Shown here: piece after piece, positions 33,773 through 41,844 of the stretch
How positions within the stretch are numbered: position 1 is the stretch's first letter
Layout: every line of letters begins with the position of its first letter
Assembly: GCF_001653795.1 (NCBI RefSeq)
Contig: NZ_CP011514.1
Location: 310,001-374,000 of the forward strand
Direction: 5' to 3'
From: Mitsuaria sp. 7
Lineage (GTDB): Bacteria > Pseudomonadota > Gammaproteobacteria > Burkholderiales > Burkholderiaceae_C
DNA: 64,000 nt
Translations under genes and position numbers: made by a program
Notes under the pieces: model-generated
Seen by the model: only the letters and a program-made list of their open reading frames with translations
Databases searched by the model: none
Told to the model about the DNA's origin: nothing

Positions 33773-33910
33773 GGTGAACTTGGTATCGATGAAGAGTGAA
33801 CGGGCCGCCACGCGGCCTACGCCGGCCGCCTTGGCAGTCCGGAACCGTCAGCGTAGGACCCGACCCTGCGCGGGTGTTAGCCCAGTGTCCGGATACGAGG
33901 TATCGAGCGA

Positions 33911-34837
33911 ATGGATATGAAGCGCGCCAGCCTGCCGCTGCTGCTGTCGCTCGACGCGCTGCTCACCGAGCTGAACGTGACGCGAGCCGCACTGCGCCTG
34001 CACGTGAGCCAGTCGACGCTCTCGGGCCATCTGGCGCGTCTGCGCGAGGTGTTCCAGGATCCGCTGCTGGTCGCCTCCGAGACCGGCCGCGGCATGGTGC
34101 CGACCGAACGCGCACTGGCCCTGCGGCCGCGATTGGCCGAGGCGCTGGCGATCCTGCGCGAGGTGGTCGAGGACCCGCTGGTGTTCGATGCGGCCAGCTC
34201 ACATCGCACCTTCGTGGTCGCCGCCAACGACACGGTTTTCACCATCGTGGGCGCCGACGCGATGACGCGGGTGCTGCGGTCCGGAAATCCGGGGCTGAGG
34301 ATCGCCACGGTGCCGGGCTCGGACCCCAACCTGGTCGAGCGCATGGCGCGCGGGGAGATCGACCTCTACATCTGCGACATCGCGAAGATGCCGGGCGCGC
34401 TCAAGGCGCGACCGCTGCTGGACACGGACTACGCCTTCGCCCAGCGACGCGGGCATCCGCGCGGTCTGCAGCCGCCCGATCTGGACGACTACTGCCAGGT
34501 CCCCCACGTGATCGTGTCCGAGCGCGCCGATCTCTGGACACCCGTGGATGACGAACTGGCCAAGCTCGGGCGGCGCCGCACGGTGGCGGCCGCGGTGCCC
34601 AGCTACAGCCAGATTCCGCTCATCCTCGGCGGGAGCGACTGCGTCGCCACGCTGCCGCGCGCACTGCTCAGGAACGGCCAGGAAGAACTCGACCTGATCG
34701 AACTGCCGTTCCCCATGCCGCGCTTCCGGCTGGCGATGGGATGGCATCCGCGGGCGCAGGAAGACAGGGCGGTCAGCTGGCTGCGCGACCAGTTTCTTGA
34801 GGGGCAGTCGGATGGAGCACGCCAAGGCGGTGCTTGA
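33911..34837 (+). CDS. LysR-family transcriptional regulator
   Basis: A 308-residue LysR regulator. Its helix-turn-helix (LLTELNVTRAALRLHVSQSTLSGHLARLREVF) and the effector domain start (FVVAANDTVFTIVGADAMTRV) resemble NodD/PcpR-type LysR proteins. It is divergent from the SDR gene, the usual arrangement for a LysR regulator and its target. The phrase GGTATCGA occurs near both starts (33783 and 33898) and could be a half-site. The inducer is unknown. Confidence 0.9.
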   Translation: MDMKRASLPLLLSLDALLTELNVTRAALRLHVSQSTLSGHLARLREVFQDPLLVASETGRGMVPTERALALRPRLAEALAILREVVEDPLVFDAASSHRTFVVAANDTVFTIVGADAMTRVLRSGNPGLRIATVPGSDPNLVERMARGEIDLYICDIAKMPGALKARPLLDTDYAFAQRRGHPRGLQPPDLDDYCQVPHVIVSERADLWTPVDDELAKLGRRRTVAAAVPSYSQIPLILGGSDCVATLPRALLRNGQEELDLIELPFPMPRFRLAMGWHPRAQEDRAVSWLRDQFLEGQSDGARQGGA

Positions 34838-34863
34838 CGGCCGTGGGCTGCGAGGCTCGGTGT

Positions 34864-35262
34864 CTAGTCCTGCGGTCGCGCAAGAAACGCCCATCGACTG
34901 CTGAGCAGGTAGGTCAGCACGGCGACCCCGAGCAGCACGATCACCAGGCTCACCTGGTAGGACTGGTCGGTCCAGCGGAGCAGGGCGGCGTAGGCCAGTT
35001 CGTTGACGAGGAAGCCGCCCGCCGAGATCGCGGAGAAGCGCATCGCCGAGCGCCACATCGGCACGCCGTGGCCCTGGAAGGTCATCCGATGGTGGCCGAA
35101 GAAGGACACCTGCAACGCGACGATCCAGCCCAGCACGTTGGCGATCAGCGGATGCCAGTGCAAGGTCTGGACGATCGCCGTCACCACCAGCCAGTGCACG
35201 AGCGCAGCGGCGGTGCCGACGGCGATGAAGCGGGGGATGCGGCGGGCGTGTACGTCAGGCAC
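34864..35262 (-). CDS. GtrA-family membrane protein (putative polyprenyl-phosphate-sugar flippase)
   Basis: A 132-residue protein with four membrane helices, starting FIAVGTAAALVHWLVVTAIV and including SFFGHHRMTFQGHG and the C-terminal VLTYLLSSRWAFLAR, all typical of GtrA. Family members are thought to flip undecaprenyl-phosphate-linked sugars. The start is uncertain: GTG 35262 matches the family length, GTG 35343 would add 27 residues, and neither has a clear ribosome site. It is divergent from the PAP2-like gene that heads the PmrAB-like cluster and shares its upstream box. It is therefore the natural flippase for the sugar made by the glycosyltransferase in that cluster. Confidence 0.82.
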   Translation of the reverse strand: MPDVHARRIPRFIAVGTAAALVHWLVVTAIVQTLHWHPLIANVLGWIVALQVSFFGHHRMTFQGHGVPMWRSAMRFSAISAGGFLVNELAYAALLRWTDQSYQVSLVIVLLGVAVLTYLLSSRWAFLARPQD

Positions 35263-35407
35263 AGGGTCTCGATCGTCGGTGGCGGGCGCCTGGACGCGCC
35301 GGGGGAGCGAAGAATAGCCCGGTGTCCCTTCACACGGCGTCACGCGGCGGCACGCGGCGTTGCTGGCAGACCACCCCGGCAGTTCCCCGGCGGCCGCGTG
35401 CCCGACA

Positions 35408-35424
35408 GTTAAGGCGCAGTTAAG
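35408..35424. promoter_or_regulatory. direct-repeat box GTTAAG-N5-GTTAAG (PmrA-box-like)
   Basis: Two identical hexamers GTTAAG separated by 5 bp (11-bp periodicity) lie 31 bp before the PAP2-like gene, in the divergent gap with gtrA. The layout equals that of PmrA/OmpR-family boxes, whose consensus is close to CTTAAT-N5-CTTAAT. It probably binds the response regulator encoded two genes on. Confidence 0.65.
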
Positions 35425-35455
35425 TGGCCGCCGCCGAGCATGGCCGGCTCATCCC

Positions 35456-36055
35456 ATGCTCAATCACCACCTGTTCTCGCTCATCAACGCGCCGCCCGGC
35501 CTCACGCCGGCTCAGCTGTTCCTGCCCATGGCCGTGGCGCGATGGAGCGCCTGCGGCGTGCTGCTCGGGCTCGTCCTGTCGTGGTGGATCGCGGAGCGGG
35601 AACTCCGGGCGGAGCTGGTGAAGTTCGCGACGGGCGCCGTCATCGCGCTGCTCCTGGCCGGAGCCGCCGCGATCGTGGTGGGGACGCTCGGCCCGTCGGC
35701 GTGGGGCCGGGAAGCGATCCCGGGCACGCGATACTTGCCGCAGGGATGGCTGCCCGATCTCCCGTCAACTTCCGTGGCGATGCTCTGGGCCGTGGCCATC
35801 ACCGCGTTCGGGCAGGACCGTCTCTCCGTGGCCGGCCCCTTCCTGCTGACGCTGGGACTGGCCGTGGGATGGTCCCGCATCTACCTCGGCGCCAGCCTGC
35901 CCGGGGACGTCCTGGCGGCCCTGCCGGTGGCCGCGGCGGCCTCGGCCCTCACGTGGTGGCTGCGCGCGCCCGTTCATCGGTTAGCGTTGCGTCTGGACGA
36001 AGCGCAGGGACGGGGACTGCGACGGCACTTCCGCCGCCGACCGGACCAGCGCTGA
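35456..36055 (+). CDS. PAP2-fold membrane protein lacking both catalytic histidines
   Basis: A 199-residue polytopic protein of the PAP2/undecaprenyl-pyrophosphatase (BcrC/LpxE/LpxT) type. The recognisable motifs are altered. Where the family has PSxH it reads P103-S-T-S, and where it has SRxYxGxHxxxD it reads SRIYLGASLPGD (S140 to D151). The catalytic and phosphate-binding histidines are therefore both serine. The first motif (KxxxxxxRP) is also weak. It may be inactive as a phosphatase and act in lipid binding or regulation. It heads the two-component operon, 17 bp before the response regulator, under a direct-repeat box. Confidence 0.8.
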   Translation: MLNHHLFSLINAPPGLTPAQLFLPMAVARWSACGVLLGLVLSWWIAERELRAELVKFATGAVIALLLAGAAAIVVGTLGPSAWGREAIPGTRYLPQGWLPDLPSTSVAMLWAVAITAFGQDRLSVAGPFLLTLGLAVGWSRIYLGASLPGDVLAALPVAAAASALTWWLRAPVHRLALRLDEAQGRGLRRHFRRRPDQR

Positions 36056-36072
36056 CGCACGGGAACACAGGC

Positions 36073-36735
36073 ATGAGACTGCTGCTCATCGAGGATGACG
36101 ACATGATCGGCCGCGCGGTCCGGCAGGGCCTCGCGTCCGCGGGCTTCGCCGTCGACTGGGTGACGGACGCGCGCGCGGCGCAGCTGTCCCTGTCCACAGG
36201 CGTGTACGACCTCGCGATCCTCGACCTCGGCCTGCCGCGCGGCGACGGGATGGAGTTGCTGAAGGAACTGCGCAAGGGCGGCGATTCGATGCCGGTGCTG
36301 ATCGCATCGGCGCGCGACACGGTCAAGGACCGCATCGCGGGGCTGGAGGCCGGCGCGGACGACTACGTCCTCAAGCCCTTCGACCTGGACGAGCTGGTCG
36401 CGCGCGTGCGGGCCCTGCTGCGACGCCATGCGGGGAGCGGCAGCCCGGTCCTGCGACATGGCGACCTGGCGCTGGATCCGGTGCGCAAGGAGGTGACCCT
36501 GGCCGAGCAGGTCGTGGAACTCTCCGCGCGCGAGTTCGCCGTGCTGGAGGCCCTGATGCAGAAACCCGGCGCGGTGCTGTCGCGCGAGCGGCTGGAGGAG
36601 GCCGTGTACGGCTGGGGCCAGGAGGTCGCCAGCAACGCGATCGAGGTCCACCTGCACAACCTGCGCAAGAAGCTCGGCAGCGCCACCATCAAGAACGTGC
36701 GCGGCGTCGGTTACCGGATCGGCAACGCGCCATGA
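36073..36735 (+). CDS. OmpR/PhoB-family response regulator (PmrA/QseB-like)
   Basis: A 220-residue response regulator. The receiver domain (residues 1-120) has the acidic pocket EDDD, phosphoacceptor D51 (AILDLGLP) and K101 (DDYVLKPFD). The C-terminal winged helix (about 125-218) ends NAIEVHLHNLRKKLGSATIKNVRGVGYRIG. The closest recognisable type is PmrA/QseB. Its stop overlaps the kinase ATG by 4 bp. It should bind the 11-bp-spaced direct repeats found upstream of the PAP2-like gene, of the glycosyltransferase and of the PepSY gene, which would make the cluster self-regulated. Confidence 0.93.
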   Translation: MRLLLIEDDDMIGRAVRQGLASAGFAVDWVTDARAAQLSLSTGVYDLAILDLGLPRGDGMELLKELRKGGDSMPVLIASARDTVKDRIAGLEAGADDYVLKPFDLDELVARVRALLRRHAGSGSPVLRHGDLALDPVRKEVTLAEQVVELSAREFAVLEALMQKPGAVLSRERLEEAVYGWGQEVASNAIEVHLHNLRKKLGSATIKNVRGVGYRIGNAP

Positions 36736-38141
36736 CGCGCTCGATCGAGCGCGAGCTGCTCGCGTGGATCGTCGGGACGCTGCTGCTGGGATCGGCCCTG
36801 GTGGCGATGACGACCTACGTCGTCACGCTCGACGAGATGAACGAGGTCTTCGACAACGACCTCCGCAACGTGGCCACCGGCGTGGCGACCTATCACCGCA
36901 GCAATGCGCCGCACGTGCAGGCCCACGCGCCGGTGCTGATCGAGCGCCATGACGAACCCGACGACACCGAGATCGCGACCTTCGCCTGGGATGCCGCCGG
37001 CCGGCTGATCTATTCGTCGGATCCGCGCGTGCCGATCACCTTCGAGCGCAAGGAAGGCCTGTCCCACCCGCGCCTGGGCGGCGAGGACTGGATCGTCTAC
37101 ACCGCCGTGCACGACAACGGCATCGTGCAGGCGGCGCAGCGCCGTGCGTCGCGACGCGAGATGGCCGGCGAATCGGCGGCCAAGATCCTGCCCTTCCTGG
37201 TCGCGATGGCGCTGATCGTGGCGGGCCTGCTGATCTACGGCTTGCGCCGGGGGCTGCGGCCGCTGGACGCGGCGGCGCGCGACATCGCGGGACGCAGCGC
37301 CCGCTCGCTCGATGCGATCGATACCTCCGCGGTGCCCGCCGAGCTCCTGCCCATGGTGCGCGCCATCAACAGCCTGATGGCCAAGCTGGACCAGTCCTTC
37401 CGCGCGCAGCGCGAGTTCCTCGGGGATGCGGCCCATGAGCTGCGCACGCCGATCGCGGCGCTGCGGCTGCAGCTCACGCTGCTCGAGCGCAGCGCGGACG
37501 AGCTCGAACGCACGGCGGCCACGGGCGCGCTCAAGCTGGGCGTCGTGCGCGCGCAGCGATTGATCGAGCAACTGCTCGCGGTCGCGCGGACCGACCCGGC
37601 GGGCCCGCTCGATCCCTTGTCGCCCGTCGATCTGGACGAGCTGGTCCGCACGGTGCTGGAGCCGTTCGCGGCCAAGGCCGAATCCGCCCACATCGATCTG
37701 GGCGCGGAACTCCACGGGCCCGCCGCGGTACTGGGGGACGCCGGGCAACTCGCGATGCTGCTCGACAACCTGATCGAGAACGCCTTGCGTCACACGCCCG
37801 AGGGCGGCGTGATCGATGTCGGCACCGTGACAGAGGACGGCTGCCCGACCTTGTTCGTGCGCGATTCGGGGCCTGGCATTCCGGCGATGGACCGGGAGCG
37901 CGTGTTCGGGCGATTCTTCCGCGGCGACGTCGGCGGCGGCGGCCCGGGCAGGGAGAACGTCGGCAGCGGTCTGGGCCTGGTCATCGTCAAGGCCATCGCG
38001 GAGCGCCACCGCGCGAGCGTGCGGCTGCTGGACCGCGCGCAGGGGCCGGGCCTGGAGGTGCGTATCCGCTTCCCCTTGAGCGGCCCCGCATCCGGAGGGG
38101 GCGGCCGCGCCAGGCCTGCGGATTTGCATCCGGATTCTTAA
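36732..38141 (+). CDS. sensor histidine kinase (PmrB/QseC-like)
   Basis: A 469-residue inner-membrane kinase. Transmembrane segments lie at about residues 11-33 and 152-171, flanking a periplasmic sensor of about 118 residues. The latter resembles the 2CSK N-terminal domain of QseC/TctE-like kinases. The H-box is DAAHELRTP with H235. The N-box (LLDNLIENALRHTPEGG), G1 (VRDSGPGIP) and G2 (NVGSGLGLVIVKAIAERH) are intact. It partners the overlapping response regulator. By analogy with PmrB it may sense cations, acidity or cationic peptides, but the sensor loop does not show the ligand. Confidence 0.92.
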   Translation: MTRSIERELLAWIVGTLLLGSALVAMTTYVVTLDEMNEVFDNDLRNVATGVATYHRSNAPHVQAHAPVLIERHDEPDDTEIATFAWDAAGRLIYSSDPRVPITFERKEGLSHPRLGGEDWIVYTAVHDNGIVQAAQRRASRREMAGESAAKILPFLVAMALIVAGLLIYGLRRGLRPLDAAARDIAGRSARSLDAIDTSAVPAELLPMVRAINSLMAKLDQSFRAQREFLGDAAHELRTPIAALRLQLTLLERSADELERTAATGALKLGVVRAQRLIEQLLAVARTDPAGPLDPLSPVDLDELVRTVLEPFAAKAESAHIDLGAELHGPAAVLGDAGQLAMLLDNLIENALRHTPEGGVIDVGTVTEDGCPTLFVRDSGPGIPAMDRERVFGRFFRGDVGGGGPGRENVGSGLGLVIVKAIAERHRASVRLLDRAQGPGLEVRIRFPLSGPASGGGGRARPADLHPDS

Positions 38142-38153
38142 GTACGCGATAAG
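38137..38153. promoter_or_regulatory. direct-repeat box CTTAAG-N5-GATAAG (PmrA-box-like)
   Basis: CTTAAG-TACGC-GATAAG begins at the very end of the kinase gene and ends 24 bp before the glycosyltransferase ATG. The spacing equals the boxes at 35408 and 41763; the second half-site is weaker. It could give the sugar-transfer genes their own regulated promoter. Confidence 0.5.
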
Positions 38154-38177
38154 CGACGCTTTTTGATACTCACGGAC

Positions 38178-39275
38178 ATGTCTGATGTCCGTCCCCTCGC
38201 GTCCTCGTGGCCCGCCGCCCGGCAGGCGGCCCTGCCCATCGACGCGCCGTCGCCGGCCCATGCCGCCGCGAACGCCGTTGCGAACGCTGCTGCCCGGCTG
38301 CACGATCCCGGCGCGCCGCTGCGCGAACAGCGGCCCCGCGTGTCCTGCGTGGTGCCCTGCTTCAACGAGGCCGCCAACCTGAACGAGCTGCTGCCCCGGC
38401 TGAGCGCGGTGCTCAGTTCGTGCAGCGACGAGTGGGAAATCATCCTGGTCGACGACGGCAGCTCGGACGATACGGTCCTGCTCCTGCGCCAGTGGGCGCG
38501 CCGCCCCGGTGTCGTGGCGCTGCAGCTCTCGCGCAACTTCGGCAAGGAAGCGGCGCTGACGGCCGGCATCGCGCGGGCGGTCGGCGACGTGGTGGTGATG
38601 CTGGACGCCGACCAGCAGCACGATCCACGCCTGATCCCGCAATTCATCTTCCACTGGTGTCACGGCGCCGACATGGTCTACGCGGTGCGCGCGACGCGCG
38701 ACGACGAGGCCTGGCACAAGCGCGTGGGCACGCGGCTGTTCTACGGCCTGCTGAACCGGTCGGGGCGCTTCGAGGTGCCGGCGGGGGCGGGGGATTTCCG
38801 GCTCATGGACCGGTCCGTCGTCGACGCGCTGATGGCGCTGCCGGAGCGCAACCGCTTCATGAAGGGCCTGTACGCGTGGGTCGGCTATCAGACCGTGGCC
38901 GTGCCTTATCAGCCCGAGGTCCGCGCGCACGGCAGGACCCACTTCAATCCGCTGCGTCTGGCCCACCTCGCGCTGGACGGCCTCACCTCGTTCACGACCT
39001 GGCCCCTGCGCGCGGCGAGCGCGCTGGGCGTGCTGCTCGCGCTCGCGGCCTTCATGTACGGCGCCTACCTGACGCTCGTGTATTTCCTCTACGGCCACAC
39101 GGTGAGCGGATGGACCACGATCGTCGTGGGGCTGATGTTCTTCTCCGGGCTGCAGCTGCTCTTCCTCGGCGTCGTCGGCGAGTACGTCGGCCGCATCTTC
39201 GAGGAGGTCAAGGGCCGTCCGCTGTACGTCGTCAAGAACGCCTGGGGAACCGGGCTGAACGCCTCCAGAAAATGA
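38178..39275 (+). CDS. polyprenyl-phosphate glycosyltransferase, GT2 (ArnC/FlmF2/DPM1-like)
   Basis: A 365-residue enzyme with an N-terminal GT-A domain: SCVVPCFNEAANL, then IILVDDGSSDDT and MLDADQQHDP, the DxD-type metal site. Two C-terminal membrane helices follow, ending LFLGVVGEYVGRIFEEVKGRPLYVV, a signature of ArnC/GtrB-like transferases. It should load a sugar nucleotide onto undecaprenyl phosphate. ATG 38178 follows a PmrA-like box. Its stop overlaps the ArnT-like gene by 4 bp. With the YdjC/NaxD-like deacetylase downstream, the best parallel is Francisella FlmF2, which makes undecaprenyl-phosphate-GalNAc; the sugar here is not determined. Confidence 0.9.
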   Translation: MSDVRPLASSWPAARQAALPIDAPSPAHAAANAVANAAARLHDPGAPLREQRPRVSCVVPCFNEAANLNELLPRLSAVLSSCSDEWEIILVDDGSSDDTVLLLRQWARRPGVVALQLSRNFGKEAALTAGIARAVGDVVVMLDADQQHDPRLIPQFIFHWCHGADMVYAVRATRDDEAWHKRVGTRLFYGLLNRSGRFEVPAGAGDFRLMDRSVVDALMALPERNRFMKGLYAWVGYQTVAVPYQPEVRAHGRTHFNPLRLAHLALDGLTSFTTWPLRAASALGVLLALAAFMYGAYLTLVYFLYGHTVSGWTTIVVGLMFFSGLQLLFLGVVGEYVGRIFEEVKGRPLYVVKNAWGTGLNASRK

Positions 39276-40894
39276 ATCGTCCCGTGCCTGCCCGTCCTGT
39301 CGCTGCCCCTCCCGTCACTGGTGTTTCCGAGGTGTCCGCTTCTGCTTCCGCTGCGTCCGCAGCCCCTGCCGATCGGTCCGGCCGTCGCGACGGTTGGATC
39401 GCCTTCGCCCTGAGCTTCGTCTGGCTGTGGATCACCGCGTGGGCCCGGCCCCTGTCGCTGCCCGACGAAGGGCGCTACGTCGGCGTGGCCTGGGAGGGCC
39501 TGCAGCATGGCGACTGGCTGGTCCCCACGCTCAACGGCCTGCCGTTCTTCCACAAGCCGCCGCTGTTCTACTGGATCACGGAGGCCTCGATGGCGGTCTT
39601 CGGTCCGGGCGTCTGGGCCGCGCGCGCGGCGCCGCTGATCGGCGGACTGGTCGGCGCGATGAGCCTGTTCATGCTGCTGCGTCGCTGGATGTCGCCCGCG
39701 CACGCGTGGGGCGCGCTGCTGACGCTGCTCGCGATGCCGCTGTACTTCGTCGGCTCGCAGTTCGCCAACCTCGACATGCTGGTGGCCGGCATGATCACCG
39801 CCACGATCGCCGCGGGCGCTGATGCCGCGCTGCGCGCGAACGCGGGACTGCCGCATCGGCGCATGCTGGCCGCGGCGTACGCGCTGGCCGGGCTGGGCAT
39901 CCTCGCCAAGGGCCTCATCGGCATCGTGCTGCCCGGCGCCGTGCTGCTGCTCTGGCTCGGACTCTCGGGGCAATGGCGCACCATCCGGACCCTTCTTTGG
40001 ATCCCGGGCATCGCGCTGATGCTGCTGGTCTGCGCGCCGTGGTTCATCGCCATGCAGCTGCGCTTCCCCGGCTTCCTGCACTACTTCTTCGTCGTGCAGC
40101 ATGTGCAGCGTTTTGCCGGCGGCGGCTTCAACAACGTGCAGCCGATGTGGTTCTATCCCGTCGTGCTGATGGTTGCGACGCTGCCGGCGCTGCCCTGGCT
40201 CTTCAAGGGATGGAAGGGGGCGCTGTGGCGTCCGGCGCCCGGGCCGCAAGGGCTGCACTGGCTGCTGCTGGTGTGGTTCGCGGTGATCCTGCTGTTCTTC
40301 TCGATCCCGCAGTCGAAGCTGGTGGGCTACATCCTGCCGACCCTGCCGCCGCTGGCCGGACTCATCGCGGTGGCGTGGCAGCGCGTGGTGACGCTGGCGC
40401 CGCGCTGGCAGCGCTGGGGCTACGCCTCGATCGCCGTCGGCGCGGTCATCGGCATCGCGGCCGTCGCGGCGTACGGCCTGGGCGCGGGCAAGTCGAACCG
40501 GCATCTCGCCAGGGAACTGGCGGCGCTGCGTCAACCGCAGGACGGCGTCGTCATGCTGGAACGCTTCGAGTACGACGTGCCGTTCTACGCGCGGCTGCGC
40601 GCGCCCATGGTGGTGGTGGAGGACTGGAACGACACCGAGCTGATGGCCCGCGACAGCTGGCGCAAGGAGCTGTGGGACACCCGCGACTTCGTCGATGCCG
40701 GGCGCGACCTGTCCGCGTTCCAGACCTGGTCCTCGATCAAGCCCATCGCCTGCAGCCGCCAGGTGGTGTGGGCCATCGGCGACATCGAGCTCGCGAAGGC
40801 GCATCCCTGGCTCGACAAGGCCGAGCTCGTCGGCACCGACAAGCACATGGCGCTCTGGCGTCTGCGGGCGTCGGCGCTGGACTGTTCTTCCTGA
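39272..40894 (+). CDS. ArnT-like lipid A glycosyltransferase (GT83/PMT fold)
   Basis: A 540-residue polytopic inner-membrane transferase. The catalytic first loop reads ARPLSLPDEGRYVGVAWEGL, containing the D-E pair of ArnT, and NGLPFFHKPPLFYWI follows as in the family. About 11-12 membrane helices are visible, then a periplasmic C-terminal domain from about residue 400. ArnT/FlmK proteins move an amino sugar from undecaprenyl phosphate to lipid A phosphate, lowering negative charge. The ATG overlaps the upstream glycosyltransferase stop (ATGA). The N-terminal 40 residues are Ala/Ser/Pro-rich and variable. Confidence 0.9.
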   Translation: MNRPVPARPVAAPPVTGVSEVSASASAASAAPADRSGRRDGWIAFALSFVWLWITAWARPLSLPDEGRYVGVAWEGLQHGDWLVPTLNGLPFFHKPPLFYWITEASMAVFGPGVWAARAAPLIGGLVGAMSLFMLLRRWMSPAHAWGALLTLLAMPLYFVGSQFANLDMLVAGMITATIAAGADAALRANAGLPHRRMLAAAYALAGLGILAKGLIGIVLPGAVLLLWLGLSGQWRTIRTLLWIPGIALMLLVCAPWFIAMQLRFPGFLHYFFVVQHVQRFAGGGFNNVQPMWFYPVVLMVATLPALPWLFKGWKGALWRPAPGPQGLHWLLLVWFAVILLFFSIPQSKLVGYILPTLPPLAGLIAVAWQRVVTLAPRWQRWGYASIAVGAVIGIAAVAAYGLGAGKSNRHLARELAALRQPQDGVVMLERFEYDVPFYARLRAPMVVVEDWNDTELMARDSWRKELWDTRDFVDAGRDLSAFQTWSSIKPIACSRQVVWAIGDIELAKAHPWLDKAELVGTDKHMALWRLRASALDCSS

Positions 40895-40903
40895 GGAGGC
40901 GAC

Positions 40904-41740
40904 GTGCACGGACTGCGATCCATCTGCCTCTGCATCGACGACTTCGGTCTGCATGAAGGCGTCAACGAGGCGGCGCTGACCTTGCGCCGGGAAGGGCGCG
41001 TGCACGCGCTGTCGTGCATGGTCGGCGCGCCGGCCTGGACCTCGGGCGCCTCGGCCCTGCGCCGGGACACCGGCGGTCCCACCGACCTGGGCCTGCATCT
41101 GGACCTCACCCAGTACCCGCTCACGCGGCCGCCGGAATCCTGGTCGTCCCTGTGGATGCAGGGAACGCTGGACCGCCTGTCGCTGGCCGAATTGCGCGAC
41201 GAGATCGATGCGCAGCTCGACCTCTTCGAGCAGAACATCGGGCGTCGTCCCGACTTCATCGACGGTCACCAGCATGTCCACCAGTTCCCGCAGGTCCGTG
41301 ATGCGCTGGTCGACGTGCTGTTGAGGCGCTACCCGTACCAGAAGCCGTGGCTGCGATCGACGCGTTCCGCGGGGTGGCAGATCAAGCCGATGGTGATCAG
41401 CCAGCTGGGCAGTCGCGCGCTGACGGCGGAGGCGGATGTCCTCGCTTTCCCGCACAACCGGCGGCTGCTCGGCGTCTACGACTTCACCGGCGGACCTGAG
41501 CGCTACGAGTCCCTGCTGACGCGATGGCTGCACCTGGCCCGGCAGGGCGATCTGCTCATGTGCCATCCGAGCACGCAGCCGGTTCCCGGCGATCCCATCG
41601 CGCAGGCCCGGCTGGACGAGTACCAGGTCTTGTCCGACAAGCGCTTCGAGTGGCATGTGCGCTCGAACTTCGTCCGGTTGGAAGCGATGTCGCGCATCCT
41701 CGATGACGAGCGCTTCGCCGGCGCGCGCCGCGCCGTGTGA
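40904..41740 (+). CDS. YdjC/ChbG-family deacetylase (NaxD-like)
   Basis: A 278-residue carbohydrate deacetylase. Metal-binding residues are visible in CIDDFGLHEGVNEA and in DFIDGHQHVHQFPQVRDAL, with LGLHLDLTQYP between. GTG 40904 is supported by a strong AGGAGG. In Francisella and Bordetella, NaxD of this family deacetylates undecaprenyl-phosphate-linked GalNAc or GlcNAc before transfer to lipid A. Position directly behind a FlmF2-like and an ArnT-like gene makes the same role likely. A ChbG-like role in chitobiose deacetylation is less likely, since no chitobiose genes lie nearby. Confidence 0.9.
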   Translation: MHGLRSICLCIDDFGLHEGVNEAALTLRREGRVHALSCMVGAPAWTSGASALRRDTGGPTDLGLHLDLTQYPLTRPPESWSSLWMQGTLDRLSLAELRDEIDAQLDLFEQNIGRRPDFIDGHQHVHQFPQVRDALVDVLLRRYPYQKPWLRSTRSAGWQIKPMVISQLGSRALTAEADVLAFPHNRRLLGVYDFTGGPERYESLLTRWLHLARQGDLLMCHPSTQPVPGDPIAQARLDEYQVLSDKRFEWHVRSNFVRLEAMSRILDDERFAGARRAV

Positions 41741-41762
41741 ACCGATCCTTTCGAGGCCTTCC

Positions 41763-41779
41763 GTTCAGTACCCGTTCAG
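41763..41779. promoter_or_regulatory. direct-repeat box GTTCAG-N5-GTTCAG
   Basis: Two identical hexamers GTTCAG with 5 bp between them (11-bp period), 65 bp before the PepSY gene. Same architecture as the boxes at 35408 and 38137 with one changed position (TTCAG for TTAAG). Candidate binding site for the cluster's response regulator. Confidence 0.6.
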
Positions 41780-41844
41780 TCGCCGATAAGTCTCCCGCCG
41801 CCAGACTGCGTGCAGCGCAACGGTCTGCGCAACAGGAGTGAACG

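Noticed and set aside
36711..39098. 795-codon minus-strand open frame over the kinase and glycosyltransferase genes
   Set aside because: Composition is that of a reverse shadow, and the plus-strand genes carry complete kinase and GT2 motifs.
39089..41656. 855-codon minus-strand open frame
   Set aside because: Gln/Arg/His-rich antisense shadow of the ArnT-like and YdjC-like genes.
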